From the NCBI RefSeq assembly GCF_001425825.1, contig NZ_LMDM01000005.1:165154-229153 (forward strand): a DNA stretch of 64,000 nucleotides, read 5' to 3'. The stretch comes from Rhizobacter sp. Root1238. Its GTDB lineage: Bacteria > Pseudomonadota > Gammaproteobacteria > Burkholderiales > Burkholderiaceae_C. A program made the translations under genes and the position numbers. Shown here one piece after another: positions 24,508 through 35,473 of the stretch. The notes beneath the pieces are model-generated. The model saw nothing but the letters and a program-made list of their open reading frames with translations, did not search any database and had not been told where the DNA came from. Each line of letters begins with the position of its first letter. Within the stretch, counting starts at the first letter, position 1.

Positions 24508-25767
24508 ATGCACCCCAACGCCTTGCTCGAACACGCCACCGAACTGTTGCACCGCGTGCTTCGATTCGATACCCCTGCCGACAGCGTCGTATCGGCCTTC
24601 TTCAAGGAGCACCGCGAACTCGGTGCCCGCGAGCGCCACTCGCTGGCCGAGACCACCTACACCGTGCTGCGCAAGCGGCTGCTGTTCCAGCATCTGGCCC
24701 AGTCGGGCAAGGGCGAGATGGAACGGCGGCTGGCGCTGCTGGGCTGGCAGGGCAACGACGGCTTCCTGCGCGCCGCGATGAACGATTTCGAGCAGCACTG
24801 GCTGCCCAAGGTGCAGGCGGTCGACACCGCGGCACTGCCCGACAAGCTGCGCCACAACCTGCCCGACTGGCTGGCCGAGCGGCTGCAGGCCGCGCTCGGC
24901 GAGGAATTCTGGCCGCTGGTGAACAGCCTGAACGAGGGCGCGCCGCTCGATCTGCGCGTCAACACCTTCAAGGCCAAGCGCGAGGACGTGCAGGCCGCGC
25001 TGGCCGCCAAGGGCATCGACGCGCAGCCGACGCCGTTCTCGCCGTGGGGGTTGCGCGCCCAGGGCAAGCCGGCGGTCAACAAGCTCGAGGTCTTCACCGC
25101 GGGCGACGTGGAGGTGCAGGACGAGGGCAGCCAGTTGCTCGCGCTGATCACCGATGCGAAGCGCGGCGAGATGGTGGTGGACTTCTGCGCCGGCGCGGGC
25201 GGCAAGACGCTGGCGCTCGGCGCCTCGATGCGCAACACCGGGCGGCTCTACGCCTTCGACACCTCGGGGCACCGACTGGCGGCGTTGAAGCCGCGGCTGG
25301 CGCGCAGCGGGTTGTCGAACGTCTACCCGGTGCAGATCGCGCACGAGCGCGACGACCGCATCAAGCGGCTGGCCGGCAAGATCGACCGCGTGCTGGTCGA
25401 CGCGCCCTGTTCCGGCCTGGGCACGCTGCGCCGCAATCCCGACCTGAAATGGCGCCAGTCGCCGGAATCGGTCGAGGAGCTGCGGGTCAAGCAGACGGCG
25501 ATCCTCGACAGCGCCGCACGGCTGCTGAAGCCCGGCGGCCGGCTCGTCTACGCGACCTGCAGCCTGCTGGCGGCCGAGAACGAGGACATCGCCCAGGCGT
25601 TCACCGAATCGCACGCCCGGGAGTTCGCCCCGCTGGACGCCGCGGCAGCGCTGGAGAAGGCCCATGCCGGCACGCCGGCCGAACTCGTCACCAACGGTTT
25701 CGTCCGTCTCTGGCCGAACCGGCATGCGACCGACGGATTCTTCGCCGCTGTCTGGGAGCGCCGCTGA
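24508..25767 (+). CDS. RsmB/NOP family class I SAM-dependent RNA methyltransferase
   Basis: 419 residues. VVDFCAGAGGKTLALGASM is the SAM-binding motif I. RVLVDAPCSGLGTLRRNPD carries motif IV with one catalytic Cys, and GRLVYATCSLLAAENE the second Cys of m5C methyltransferases. The N-terminal helical region resembles the NusB-like part of RsmB. It probably makes m5C in rRNA, perhaps at the RsmB site (m5C967), but a second RsmB paralogue may exist elsewhere, so no symbol is assigned. Confidence 0.92.
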   Translation: MHPNALLEHATELLHRVLRFDTPADSVVSAFFKEHRELGARERHSLAETTYTVLRKRLLFQHLAQSGKGEMERRLALLGWQGNDGFLRAAMNDFEQHWLPKVQAVDTAALPDKLRHNLPDWLAERLQAALGEEFWPLVNSLNEGAPLDLRVNTFKAKREDVQAALAAKGIDAQPTPFSPWGLRAQGKPAVNKLEVFTAGDVEVQDEGSQLLALITDAKRGEMVVDFCAGAGGKTLALGASMRNTGRLYAFDTSGHRLAALKPRLARSGLSNVYPVQIAHERDDRIKRLAGKIDRVLVDAPCSGLGTLRRNPDLKWRQSPESVEELRVKQTAILDSAARLLKPGGRLVYATCSLLAAENEDIAQAFTESHAREFAPLDAAAALEKAHAGTPAELVTNGFVRLWPNRHATDGFFAAVWERR

Positions 25768-25875
25768 GTTGTCTGACGTGAATTTGTCAGTGAGTGCAAA
25801 CATAAGGCGCTTGATTTCGATCAGTACAGCGCGATCTACGGAACTGAATGGTGCAAACCCCGCTCTTTCAGCGGG

Positions 25876-25911
25876 TTGTTCGTAGAGGGGGTCCCCTACA
25901 ATGCGGGACCC
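25876..25911 (+). promoter_or_regulatory. Candidate promoter with palindrome over the -10 of the desaturase gene
   Basis: TACAAT (25897-25902) could be the -10 hexamer, with TTGTTC about 15 bases upstream as a weak -35. The arms GGGTCCC (25889-25895) and GGGACCC (25905-25911) form a perfect inverted repeat around the -10. This is a possible operator, about 32 bases before the desaturase ATG. Confidence 0.4.
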
Positions 25912-25942
25912 GTTTCTTGTGTGACGGTGCAAAGGCGAATTG

Positions 25943-27169
25943 ATGAACCTGTTGATGACGGTCTGGGATGCTCTGGTGAACTGGCTGGCGAACGGCCTGG
26001 TCGAAACCACGTGGTGGCAAATTGTCATCATTGCGCTGGTTCTGACCCACATCACGATTGCATCGGTCACGATCTTTCTTCACCGCTCGCAAGCGCACCG
26101 CTCGCTCGACCTGCACGCGGTGCCGTCGCATTTCTTCCGGCTGTGGCTGTGGCTGACGACCGGCATGGTGACCAAGGAGTGGGTCGCGATCCACCGCAAG
26201 CACCATGCGAAGTGCGAAACGCAGGAAGACCCGCACAGCCCGGTCGCGCACGGCATCAAGACCGTGCTGTTCACCGGCAGCGAGCTCTACCGTGCTGAAG
26301 CCAAGAACCAGGAGACGCTTTCCAAGTACGGCCACAACACGCCGGACGACTGGATCGAGCGCAACCTCTACACCCGCTACAGCTGGCAGGGCGTCGGCGT
26401 GATGCTGATCATCAACCTGACGCTGTTCGGTGCGATCGGCGCCACCATCTGGGCGATCCAGATGGCGTGGATCCCGATCACCGCTGCCGGCATCATCAAC
26501 GGCCTGGGCCACTGGTGGGGTTACCGCAATTTCGAGGCGGTCGACGCCAGCACCAACATCTCGCCGTGGGGCATCATCATCGGCGGCGAGGAGTTGCACA
26601 ACAACCACCACACCTACCCGACCTCGGCCAAGCTGTCGGTCAAGAAATACGAGTTCGACATCGGCTGGGCCTACATCCGCGGCCTGGAGATGCTCGGCTT
26701 GGCCAAGGTCCGCAAGACGCCGCCGATGCTGCGCCTGGGTGACGTGAAGCCGGTGGCCGATTCGAAGACGCTCGAGGCGATCATCGCCAACCGCTACGAA
26801 GTGATGGCCAAGTACGCCGGTGGGCTGCGCGACACATGCCGCGCCGAGGTCAAGCGCCTGAAGGCTGAAGGCGTCGCCGCCGGCAACGCCAAGCTGGCCA
26901 ACATGCGCCTGGCGCGCCGCTGGCTGCACCGCGACGAAGACAAGATCCCGGCGCACGTGAAGGCCCAGGTGGTGAGCGTCTGTGCCGACAGCCCGGCGCT
27001 GTCGAAGCTGGTGACGATGCGCGAAGAACTGCGCCAGCTCTGGACCCGCACCAACGTGTCGGCCGAGCAGTTGGTGGTGGATCTGCAGGCCTGGTGCAAG
27101 AAGGCTGAAGAGAGCGGGATCGCCGCGCTGCAGGAGTTTGCCGTCAAGCTCCGCGCTGCACACGCCTGA
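25943..27169 (+). CDS. Acyl (delta-9-type) fatty acid desaturase
   Basis: 408 residues. The three histidine boxes are HRSQAH, HRKHHAKCE and HNNHHTYP, in the spacing of membrane-bound acyl-CoA/acyl-phospholipid desaturases. Hydrophobic segments surround them. The C-terminal 120 residues are helical and charged, as in the betaproteobacterial members. It introduces a double bond into saturated acyl chains for membrane fluidity. AAGG lies about eight bases before the ATG, and a terminator follows the gene. Confidence 0.95.
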   Translation: MNLLMTVWDALVNWLANGLVETTWWQIVIIALVLTHITIASVTIFLHRSQAHRSLDLHAVPSHFFRLWLWLTTGMVTKEWVAIHRKHHAKCETQEDPHSPVAHGIKTVLFTGSELYRAEAKNQETLSKYGHNTPDDWIERNLYTRYSWQGVGVMLIINLTLFGAIGATIWAIQMAWIPITAAGIINGLGHWWGYRNFEAVDASTNISPWGIIIGGEELHNNHHTYPTSAKLSVKKYEFDIGWAYIRGLEMLGLAKVRKTPPMLRLGDVKPVADSKTLEAIIANRYEVMAKYAGGLRDTCRAEVKRLKAEGVAAGNAKLANMRLARRWLHRDEDKIPAHVKAQVVSVCADSPALSKLVTMREELRQLWTRTNVSAEQLVVDLQAWCKKAEESGIAALQEFAVKLRAAHA

Positions 27170-27191
27170 GGCCTCTGCCTCTCGTCGGAAG

Positions 27192-27214
27192 GCCCGCTTC
27201 GAGCGGGCTTTTTT
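27192..27214 (+). terminator. Rho-independent terminator after the desaturase gene
   Basis: GCCCGCT (27192-27198) pairs with AGCGGGC (27202-27208) around a three-base loop, followed by six T. Confidence 0.9.
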
Positions 27215-27328
27215 ACGCCTGTCGGGCGGCGTCTGGTCGGGGGTGCGGGTCGGGCAGGGTGGCTTCGGTCAGAGGTGTCCCGGATCGGGATCCGCGCCAC
27301 GAGCCTGGCTCGACCGACTTCGGGCAAC

Positions 27329-27363
27329 AAAAAACCCGCCGGGCGATGCGCCGGGCGGGTTTC
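27329..27363 (-). terminator. Rho-independent terminator after rpmG
   Basis: On the minus strand, ACCCGCC pairs with GGCGGGT (27360-27354 with 27340-27334), with an inner GGCG/CGCC stem. Six T follow. It ends the rpmB-rpmG transcript. Confidence 0.85.
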
Positions 27364-27381
27364 TGGTGAAGCGCAGCCGAA

Positions 27382-27549
27382 TTACTTCAGCTTCGTTTCC
27401 TTGTACATCACGTGCTTGCGAGCCTTCGGATCGAACTTCATGATCTCGATCTTCTCGGGCGTCGTCTTCTTGTTCTTGTCGGTCGTGTAGAAGTGACCGG
27501 TGCCGGCTGACGATTCCAGCTTGATCTTTTCGCGTCCACCTTTTGCCAT
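27382..27549 (-). CDS. rpmG: 50S ribosomal protein L33
   Basis: 55 residues starting [20 protein letters not shown] and ending [12 protein letters not shown]. The family is clear. It lacks cysteines, so it is the zinc-free (C-minus) form. GGAGCCGATC precedes the ATG. It lies 14 bases downstream of rpmB in the usual rpmB-rpmG order. Confidence 0.97.
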   Translation of the reverse strand: MAKGGREKIKLESSAGTGHFYTTDKNKKTTPEKIEIMKFDPKARKHVMYKETKLK

Positions 27550-27563
27550 GATCGGCTCCTAAA

Positions 27564-27797
27564 TCAGAGTGCGTTGCGGGCGCGCAGGTCCGCGACCACT
27601 TGCTCGATGCCGACCTTGTCGATCAGACGCAGTGCTGCGTTCGTGATGCGCAGGCGGACCCAGCGGTTTTCGGTTTCCAGCCAGAAGCGACGGTACTGCA
27701 GGTTCGGCAGGAAACGACGCTTGGTCCGGTTGTTGGCGTGGGAGACATTGTTTCCCACCATCGGGCCCTTACCCGTTACTTGACAGACGCGTGCCAT
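27564..27797 (-). CDS. rpmB: 50S ribosomal protein L28
   Basis: 77 residues. [20 protein letters not shown], then [18 protein letters not shown] and VADLRARN, are standard L28. One cysteine near the N-terminus remains (CQVTG). It is the first gene of the rpmB-rpmG operon, with a promoter about 170 bases upstream. Confidence 0.97.
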   Translation of the reverse strand: MARVCQVTGKGPMVGNNVSHANNRTKRRFLPNLQYRRFWLETENRWVRLRITNAALRLIDKVGIEQVVADLRARNAL

Positions 27798-27969
27798 GAC
27801 GCTTCTCCACTTGAATCTCGTTTCAGGAGTGGCACCCAGAGCAGGCTTCGGGTCGGCTGACTGGCCGATGGGGTCAGTCAGCGCGATCTTCGGGGCTTGG
27901 TGGGCGCCTCTTCGAAAGCTCAGGCCAGATGCCTCCATGAGACACCTGCCGCTTTCGGCAAAGACCGCG

Positions 27970-27999
27970 ATTATAGCCAGCTTTTCGGGCCGGCGCCAA
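27970..27999 (-). promoter_or_regulatory. Probable sigma-70 promoter for rpmB-rpmG
   Basis: On the minus strand, TTGGCG (27999-27994) and a perfect TATAAT (27975-27970) are separated by 18 bases. It would give a leader of about 165 bases before rpmB. It starts directly after the trxB stop codon. Confidence 0.65.
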
Positions 28000-28000
28000 T

Positions 28001-29071
<1,071 letters not shown>

Positions 29072-29161
29072 TCAATCTGCGTAATGGTGACAATAGCGAA
29101 ATTGTAGGAACTGTGAGTTTTTCACGTTTGCCGGCAACCACCCCAAACAGGAGGAAGTTCG

Positions 29162-29830
29162 ATGGCCATGTTGTCCAATCTTGACCTCATTCGGCGCGTA
29201 CCGCTGTTCTCGATGCTCACCAACGAGCAGGCGACGGCGATCGCCGACAGCGTGGTCAAGCGCCGCTTCCGTCGCGGTGAAATCGTCGTGGAGCATGGCA
29301 AGAAGTCGAATGCCCTTTTCATCCTGCTGACCGGCCGGGCCCGCGTGCTGACCTCCGATTCGCGCGGCCGCGAGGTCATCCTCGCGGTGCTGCAGCCGGG
29401 CGACTATGTCGGCGAGATGAGCCTGATCGACAACGAGCCGCATTCGGCCACCGTCCGCGCCGAGGTGCAGACCGACATGCTGATCCTCGGTCGCGCCGAG
29501 TTCGCGCGTTGCCTGCCTGAGAATTCGAGCCTGTCGTACGCGATCATGCGCGGCCTGGTGTCGCGGCTGCGCAGCGCCGACCGCCAGATCGAATCGCTCG
29601 CGCTGCTCGACGTCTACGGCCGCGTCGCGCGCTCGCTGCTCGACATGTCCGAGATGGACGGCGAGGTGAAGATCATCCGAAACAAGGTGTCGCGCCAGGA
29701 CCTGGCGAAGATCGTCGGCGCCTCGCGCGAGATGGTCAGCCGCGTGATGAAGGACCTCGAAGACCGCGGCATCGTCGAGACGCAGGAGAACGGCTCGGTG
29801 ATCATCAAGGAGCGCCTGACGAGTGGTTGA
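29162..29830 (+). CDS. Crp/Fnr family transcriptional regulator
   Basis: 222 residues. The cyclic-nucleotide-binding fold covers residues 10-120 (FRRGEIVVEHGKKSNALFIL, LQPGDYVGEMSLIDNEPHSA). A helix-turn-helix follows (RQDLAKIVGASREMVSRVMKDL). Only one cysteine is visible (ARCLPE), so it does not carry an Fnr-type Fe-S cluster and is closer to Crp or Dnr-type members. AGGAGG lies upstream. The ligand is unknown. It diverges from trxB and precedes ftsK. Confidence 0.93.
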   Translation: MAMLSNLDLIRRVPLFSMLTNEQATAIADSVVKRRFRRGEIVVEHGKKSNALFILLTGRARVLTSDSRGREVILAVLQPGDYVGEMSLIDNEPHSATVRAEVQTDMLILGRAEFARCLPENSSLSYAIMRGLVSRLRSADRQIESLALLDVYGRVARSLLDMSEMDGEVKIIRNKVSRQDLAKIVGASREMVSRVMKDLEDRGIVETQENGSVIIKERLTSG

Positions 29831-29925
29831 TGGACCACCCCGAGGGCGCTGCGCGCCTTCCCCTCAAGGGGCGCCGCCAGCGGCCCGGCGGAGCCGGTTC
29901 CGCGGCGGCCGCTGGGTGACTCCGG
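29830..29925. repeat. GC-rich intergenic palindromic repeat
   Basis: The 100 bases between the Crp/Fnr gene and ftsK contain CCCCTCAAGGGG and nested CGCCGCCAGCGG / CCGCGGCGGCCGCTGG inverted pairs. I recognise this as a type of dispersed intergenic element common in Burkholderiales, though I cannot count copies. It could act as an attenuator or mRNA end. Confidence 0.55.
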
Positions 29926-29947
29926 CGCGATCGGCCACAATCGGCCG

Positions 29948-32338
29948 ATGACTTTTCCGCTCGGATCGCTTCGTGCCGACGGCGGCGCTGCCGCACCGAA
30001 CCATGCCGCCCCAGCCCACGCCGGCGGCACCTACACCCGCTCCGCCACCGGCGGCGGTGACGCCGACGTCGACCGCGCCGGCCTGCGCACGCAGCTCGCG
30101 GTGCTGATCGGCGGTGTGCTGTGGCTGCTGGCGGTGCTGGCGCTGGCCACGCACCAGGCCGCCGACAGCGCGTTCTCCACCTCCGGATCCGCCGCGACCG
30201 CGTTGAACAAGGCCGGCACGCTGGGGGCCTGGTTCTCCGACATCGCGTTCGTCGTGTTCGGCTACTCGGCCTGGTGGCTGGTGGCGATCGCCGCGCGCGC
30301 CTGGCTCTCGGCGCTTGCCCGGCTGCTGCGCCATGGCGAAGAGCATGCAGGCCCGCGCGACAAGCGCCGCCCGCTGTGGGCCTTCTGGGTCGGCGTGCTG
30401 CTGCTGATGGTGGCGAGCACCGCGCTCGAATGGACGCGGCTCTACCAATGGGAAAGCTTCGTCGCCGGCGGCCATGCCGGCGGCGTGATCGGCTACCTGC
30501 TCGGTCCGGCCAGCATGAAACTGCTCGGCTTCGCCGGCTCCGGCGTGCTGTGGATCGCGATGCTGGTGGCCGGCAGCGCACTTGCATTTGGTTTCTCTTG
30601 GGTGCGCCTGGCCGAGCGCATCGGCGCCTGGGTCGATTCGCTGCGCGAGCGCCGCGTCGAGCGCATCGAGCGCGCCGAAGACCACCGCCTGGGCGAACAG
30701 GCGCTGCGCGAGCGCGAGCATGTCGTCGAGGTCGAGCACCAACTGGCCGAGGACCATGCGCCGATCGTCATCGAGACGCCGGTGGTCGAGGTGCCGAAGT
30801 CGGAGCGGATCGTCAAGGAGCGCCAGAAGCCGCTCTTCACCGAGCTCACCGACACGAAGCTGCCGCAGGTCGACCTGCTCGACGCCGCGCCCGGCCGCAT
30901 GGAGACGGTGACGCCCGAGACGCTGGAGATGACCTCGCGGCTGATCGAGAAGAAGCTGAAGGACTTCGGCGTCGAGGTGCGCGTGGTGGCCGCGTCGCCG
31001 GGACCGGTGATCACGCGCTACGAGATCGAACCGGCCACCGGCGTGAAGGGCTCGCAGGTCGTCAACCTCGCGAAGGACCTGGCGCGCTCGCTGAGCCTCG
31101 TCAGCATCCGGGTCGTCGAGACGATCCCCGGCAAGAACTACATGGCGCTCGAGCTGCCGAACGCGAAGCGGCAGACGATCCGGCTGTCGGAGATCCTCGG
31201 CTCGCAGGTCTACAACGACGCGTCGTCGCAGCTGACGATGGGCCTGGGCAAGGACATCGTCGGCGGCCCGGTGGTGGCCGACCTCGCGAAGATGCCGCAC
31301 TGCCTCGTCGCCGGCACCACCGGCTCGGGCAAGTCGGTCGGCATCAACGCGATGATCCTGAGCCTGCTGTACAAGGCCGAGGCGCGCGACGTGCGGCTGA
31401 TCCTGATCGATCCGAAGATGCTCGAAATGAGCGTCTACGAAGGCATCCCGCACCTGCTGGCGCCGGTCGTCACCGACATGAAGCACGCGGCCAACGCATT
31501 GAACTGGTGCGTCGGCGAGATGGAGCGGCGCTACAAGCTGATGAGCAAGCTCGGCGTGCGCAACCTGAGCGGCTACAACAAGAAGATCGCCGATGCCGCC
31601 GAGCGCGGCGAGATCCTCGGCAACCCGTTCAGCCTGACGCCTGAGCAGCCCGAGCCGCTGGAGCGCCTGCCCTTCGTCGTCGTCGTGATCGACGAGCTGG
31701 CCGACCTGATGATGGTGGTCGGCAAGAAGATCGAGGAACTGATCGCCCGCCTGGCGCAGAAGGCGCGCGCGGCCGGCATCCACCTGATCCTCGCAACGCA
31801 GCGGCCGAGCGTCGACGTGATCACCGGCCTGATCAAGGCCAACATCCCGACCCGCCTGTCGTTCCAGGTCAGCAGCAAGATCGACAGCCGCACCATCCTC
31901 GACCAGATGGGCGCCGAAGCATTGCTGGGCATGGGCGACATGCTGTACATGCCCTCCGGCACCGGGCTGCCGATCCGCGTGCACGGCGCCTACGTCAGCG
32001 ACGAAGAGGTGCACCGCGTCGTCAAGTACCTGAAGGAGCAGGGCGAGCCGAACTACATCGAGGGCATCCTCGAGGGCGGCACGCTCGACACCGAAGGCGG
32101 CGATGCCGCACCGGGTGCCGCGGGCGAGGGCGGCGGCGAGGCCGACCCGATGTACGACCAGGCCGTGGGCATCGTGCTGCAGCACCGGCGCGCGTCGATC
32201 TCGCTGGTGCAGCGCCACCTGCGCATCGGCTACAACCGCGCGGCCCGTCTGCTGGAACAAATGGAGAAATCCGGGCTCGTAACAGCCATGTCCACCAACG
32301 GCAACCGCGACATCGTCGTGCCGAACCGCGATGAATGA
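29948..32338 (+). CDS. ftsK: DNA translocase FtsK
   Basis: 796 residues. About four N-terminal membrane helices (residues 50-215) anchor it at the septum. A charged linker follows, with no long Pro/Gln repeat. The motor has [19 protein letters not shown] as Walker A (about 456-463) and [14 protein letters not shown] as Walker B. The C-terminal gamma winged helix ([20 protein letters not shown]) recognises KOPS-type sequences. It moves chromosome dimers to dif and assists division. It begins the ftsK-lolA-rarA cluster. Confidence 0.96.
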   Translation: MTFPLGSLRADGGAAAPNHAAPAHAGGTYTRSATGGGDADVDRAGLRTQLAVLIGGVLWLLAVLALATHQAADSAFSTSGSAATALNKAGTLGAWFSDIAFVVFGYSAWWLVAIAARAWLSALARLLRHGEEHAGPRDKRRPLWAFWVGVLLLMVASTALEWTRLYQWESFVAGGHAGGVIGYLLGPASMKLLGFAGSGVLWIAMLVAGSALAFGFSWVRLAERIGAWVDSLRERRVERIERAEDHRLGEQALREREHVVEVEHQLAEDHAPIVIETPVVEVPKSERIVKERQKPLFTELTDTKLPQVDLLDAAPGRMETVTPETLEMTSRLIEKKLKDFGVEVRVVAASPGPVITRYEIEPATGVKGSQVVNLAKDLARSLSLVSIRVVETIPGKNYMALELPNAKRQTIRLSEILGSQVYNDASSQLTMGLGKDIVGGPVVADLAKMPHCLVAGTTGSGKSVGINAMILSLLYKAEARDVRLILIDPKMLEMSVYEGIPHLLAPVVTDMKHAANALNWCVGEMERRYKLMSKLGVRNLSGYNKKIADAAERGEILGNPFSLTPEQPEPLERLPFVVVVIDELADLMMVVGKKIEELIARLAQKARAAGIHLILATQRPSVDVITGLIKANIPTRLSFQVSSKIDSRTILDQMGAEALLGMGDMLYMPSGTGLPIRVHGAYVSDEEVHRVVKYLKEQGEPNYIEGILEGGTLDTEGGDAAPGAAGEGGGEADPMYDQAVGIVLQHRRASISLVQRHLRIGYNRAARLLEQMEKSGLVTAMSTNGNRDIVVPNRDE

Positions 32339-32351
32339 CCGGATCCACCGC

Positions 32352-32963
32352 ATGAAAATATCCCGATGGCTTGCAGCGCTGCTGCTGTTCTGCGGCGCCG
32401 CGGCCCACGCCGATGCGGTCGACACGCTGCGCGAGTTCGTGCGCGACGTGAAGAGCGGCAAGGCCGCGTTCACGCAGACCGTCACGGCCCCCGACGGCGT
32501 CAAGAAGAAGAACTCCAGCGGCACCTTCGAGTTCTCCCGGCCGAACCGCTTCCGCTTCGCCTACGCGAAGCCGGTCAACCAGCTGATCGTCGCCGACGGC
32601 CAGAAGGTCTGGATCTACGACGCCGACCTGAACCAGGCCAGCTCGCGCAAGCTGACGCAGGCGCTCGGCGCGACGCCGGCTGCGCTGCTGGCCGGCGGAT
32701 CGCTCGAGAAGGATTTCGAACTCGCACCGCTGCCCGACAAGGACGGCCTGTCGTGGGTGCAGGCGACGCCGAAGGCCAAGGACAGCGCGTTCCAGGCGGT
32801 GCGCGTCGGCTTCAAGGCGAAGGAGCTGGCGGCCATCGAGATCACCGACGGCTTCGGCCAGCGCTCGCTGCTGCTGTTCAGCGGCTTTGCGGCGAACGCG
32901 GCGATCGCGCCGGACAGCTTCGTGTTCACGGTGCCGAAGGGCGCGGACCTGATCGAGCAGTGA
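32352..32963 (+). CDS. lolA: Outer-membrane lipoprotein carrier protein LolA
   Basis: 203 residues from the ATG at 32352, which directly precedes the signal peptide MKISRWLAALLLFCGAAAHA. An upstream ATG at 32331 overlaps the end of ftsK and would add seven residues. VKSGKAAFTQTVTAPDG, GTFEFSRPNRFRFAYAKP and DGQKVWIYDADLNQ are LolA motifs. It carries lipoproteins across the periplasm from LolCDE to LolB. The ftsK-lolA-rarA order is conserved in many proteobacteria. Confidence 0.95.
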   Translation: MKISRWLAALLLFCGAAAHADAVDTLREFVRDVKSGKAAFTQTVTAPDGVKKKNSSGTFEFSRPNRFRFAYAKPVNQLIVADGQKVWIYDADLNQASSRKLTQALGATPAALLAGGSLEKDFELAPLPDKDGLSWVQATPKAKDSAFQAVRVGFKAKELAAIEITDGFGQRSLLLFSGFAANAAIAPDSFVFTVPKGADLIEQ

Positions 32964-32972
32964 TCATTCACG

Positions 32973-34292
32973 ATGGCCGATCAGCAACTTCCCTTCTTCG
33001 ATGAAGCCGAGGTCGACCGCCAGGCGCCGCTCGCCGAGCGGCTTCGCCCGCGCACGCTGAACGAGGTGATCGGCCAGCAGCAGCTGTTGGGCGAGGGCAA
33101 GCCGCTGCGCGTTGCGTTCGAATCGGGCCGGCTGCATTCGATGATCCTGTGGGGCCCGCCGGGCGTCGGCAAGACGACGCTGGCGCGGCTGATGTCCGAT
33201 GCGTTCGACGCGCAGTTCATCGCGATCTCGGCGGTGCTCGGCGGCGTGAAGGACATCCGCGAGGCGGTCGAACGCGCCAACGCGGCCCGCACCTCCGGGC
33301 GCAAGACCGTCGTGTTCGTCGACGAGGTGCACCGCTTCAACAAGGCGCAGCAGGACGCCTTCCTGCCGCACGTCGAATCGGGCCTGTTCACCTTCATCGG
33401 CGCGACCACCGAGAACCCGTCGTTCGAGGTCAACTCGGCGCTGCTGTCGCGCGCGACGGTGCACGTGCTGAAGAGCCTGGACGATGCCGACATGACGACG
33501 CTGCTGGAGCGGGCCCGCGCGCTGCTGGCCGCGCCGCCGATGAGCGAGCCGGCCGCGAAGCGCCTGATCGGCTATGCCGACGGCGATGCCCGGCGCCTGC
33601 TGAACGCCTACGAGAACCTGGTGCGCATGGTCGGCAGCGCGGCCGAGATCGACGAGGCGCAGCTCGAGAAATCGCTCGGCGAGCAGCTGCGCCGCTACGA
33701 CAAGGGCGGCGAGCAGTTCTACGACACGATCTCGGCGCTGCACAAGTCCGTGCGCGGCAGCGATCCCGATGCAGCGCTCTACTGGTTCGTGCGCATGCTC
33801 GACGGCGGCGTCGACCCGCGCTATGCGGCACGCCGCCTGGTGCGCATGGCCAGCGAGGACATCGGCCTGGCCGACCCGCGCGCGCTGCGCATGACGCTCG
33901 ACGCCGCCGAGACCTACGAGCGCCTGGGCTCGCCCGAAGGCGAGCTGGCGCTGGCGCAGGCGGTGGTGTTCCTCGCGATGGCGCCGAAGTCGAACGCCGT
34001 CTACAGCGCGTACAAGGCGGTGCGCAGCTTCATCCAGCAGGACGGCACCCGCCCGGTGCCGCTGCACCTGCGCAACGCACCGACAAAGCTCATGAAGGAC
34101 CTCGACTACGGCCGCGAGTACCGCTACGCCCACGACGAAGAGGGCGGTTTCGCGGCCGGCGAGCGCTACTGGCCCGACGATATGGAAACGCCTCGCTTCT
34201 ACCAGCCCGTGCCGCGCGGGCTGGAACTGCGTATCGGCGAGCGCCTGCAGGAACTGCGTCGGCTGAACGAGGAGTCCAGCAGGAAACGCTGA
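32973..34292 (+). CDS. rarA: Replication-associated recombination protein A (MgsA/RarA)
   Basis: 439 residues. PLAERLRPRTLNEVIGQQ opens the AAA+ core, followed by Walker A GPPGVGKTTLA (61-71), Walker B VVFVDEVHRFNKAQQDAFLP and sensor 1 IGATTENPSFEVN. The C-terminal tetramerisation part has DALYWFVRMLDGG-type sequence (PDAALYWFVRMLDGGVDPRY). It acts at stalled forks. It starts nine bases after the lolA stop. Confidence 0.96.
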   Translation: MADQQLPFFDEAEVDRQAPLAERLRPRTLNEVIGQQQLLGEGKPLRVAFESGRLHSMILWGPPGVGKTTLARLMSDAFDAQFIAISAVLGGVKDIREAVERANAARTSGRKTVVFVDEVHRFNKAQQDAFLPHVESGLFTFIGATTENPSFEVNSALLSRATVHVLKSLDDADMTTLLERARALLAAPPMSEPAAKRLIGYADGDARRLLNAYENLVRMVGSAAEIDEAQLEKSLGEQLRRYDKGGEQFYDTISALHKSVRGSDPDAALYWFVRMLDGGVDPRYAARRLVRMASEDIGLADPRALRMTLDAAETYERLGSPEGELALAQAVVFLAMAPKSNAVYSAYKAVRSFIQQDGTRPVPLHLRNAPTKLMKDLDYGREYRYAHDEEGGFAAGERYWPDDMETPRFYQPVPRGLELRIGERLQELRRLNEESSRKR

Positions 34293-34414
34293 CGATCCGG
34301 GTAAACGCCGAGACTTGTTCTGTTCCGCCCGGGTAACCGAGGCCTGTTTTCGCGGTGGCCGCCCTCTAGAATCCGCCCCCACCGCCTCATTTGGGTGCAG
34401 CAGGGTGCAGCGCA

Positions 34415-34443
34415 GCCCGCCAGATAACGACGGCGGGCTTTTT
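34415..34443 (+). terminator. Rho-independent terminator before livH
   Basis: GCCCGCC (34415-34421) pairs with GGCGGGC (34432-34438) around a ten-base loop, followed by five T. It separates the rarA transcript from the liv operon. Confidence 0.85.
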
Positions 34444-34531
34444 GCTACAGGAACGGTGGCTGGCTTCGCGCGGCAGCTGTTCCTTGATTCGACAAGGCTG
34501 CCGCCTTGGATTTCCGCAGGAGACTTTTCAC

Positions 34532-35455
34532 ATGGATACCTTCATCCAGCAGATCATCAACGGTCTGGTGCTGGGCAGCGTGTATGCGCTGGTCGCACTG
34601 GGCTACACGATGGTCTACGGCATCATCAACCTGATCAATTTCGCGCACGGTGAGGTGCTGATGGTGGGTGCGCTCACCAGTTGGACGGTCGTCACCGCGC
34701 TCGCCGGCACCGGCCTGCCGGGCTGGCTGCTGATGCTGATCTCGCTGATCGCCGCGATCGTGGTGTGCTCGGCCCTCAACTACACGATCGAGAAGATCGC
34801 CTACCGGCCGCTGCGCACGGCGCCGCGGCTCGCGCCGCTGATCACCGCGATGGGCATGTCGCTGCTGCTGCAGACGCTCGCGATGATCATCTGGAAGCCG
34901 AACTACAAGTCGTACCCGATCCTGCTGCCGAGCGAGCCCTTCTTCATCGGCGGCGCGGTCATCAACACCGTGCAGATCCTGATCCTGGTCGTCACCGCGA
35001 TCACGCTGGCGGGGCTGATGTACCTGGTGAACCGCACCAAGCTGGGCCGCGCGATGCGCGCCACCGCCGAGAACCCGCGCGTGGCGAGCCTGATGGGCGT
35101 CAAGCCCGACACGGTGATCTCGGCCACCTTCATCATCGGCGCGGCGCTCGCGGCGCTGGCCGGCGTGATGTATGCCGCCAACTACGGCTCGGTGCAGCAC
35201 TCGATGGGCTTCCTGCCGGGGCTGAAGGCCTTTACCGCCGCGGTGTTCGGCGGCATCGGCAACCTGGCCGGCGCGATGGTCGGCGGCGTGGCGCTCGGCG
35301 TGATCGAGTCGCTCGGCGCCGGCTACATCGGCGACCTGACCGGCGACGTGCTCGGCAGCCACTACCAGGACATCTTCGCCTTCATCGTGCTGATCCTCGT
35401 GCTGACGCTGCGCCCGAAGGGCCTGCTGGGCGAGCGTGTCGCAGACCGCGCCTGA
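34532..35455 (+). CDS. livH: Branched-chain amino acid ABC transporter permease LivH
   Basis: 307 residues and about eight helices. MDTFIQQIINGLVLGSVYAL, NLINFAHGEVLMVGA and FTAAVFGGIGNLAGAMVGG are typical of LivH. GCAGGAG precedes the ATG at 34532. First gene of livHMGF. No livK-type substrate-binding gene lies in the cluster, so the binding protein must be encoded elsewhere. The specificity (branched-chain amino acids, amides or urea) is therefore not fixed. Confidence 0.94.
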   Translation: MDTFIQQIINGLVLGSVYALVALGYTMVYGIINLINFAHGEVLMVGALTSWTVVTALAGTGLPGWLLMLISLIAAIVVCSALNYTIEKIAYRPLRTAPRLAPLITAMGMSLLLQTLAMIIWKPNYKSYPILLPSEPFFIGGAVINTVQILILVVTAITLAGLMYLVNRTKLGRAMRATAENPRVASLMGVKPDTVISATFIIGAALAALAGVMYAANYGSVQHSMGFLPGLKAFTAAVFGGIGNLAGAMVGGVALGVIESLGAGYIGDLTGDVLGSHYQDIFAFIVLILVLTLRPKGLLGERVADRA

Positions 35456-35473
35456 CGCACAAGGGAACCCACC

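Noticed and set aside
24244-26070. 608-codon leftward frame ending in the DUF1653 gene
   Set aside because: Everything before 24486 is antisense to the RsmB-like gene. Only the last 80 residues are DUF1653.
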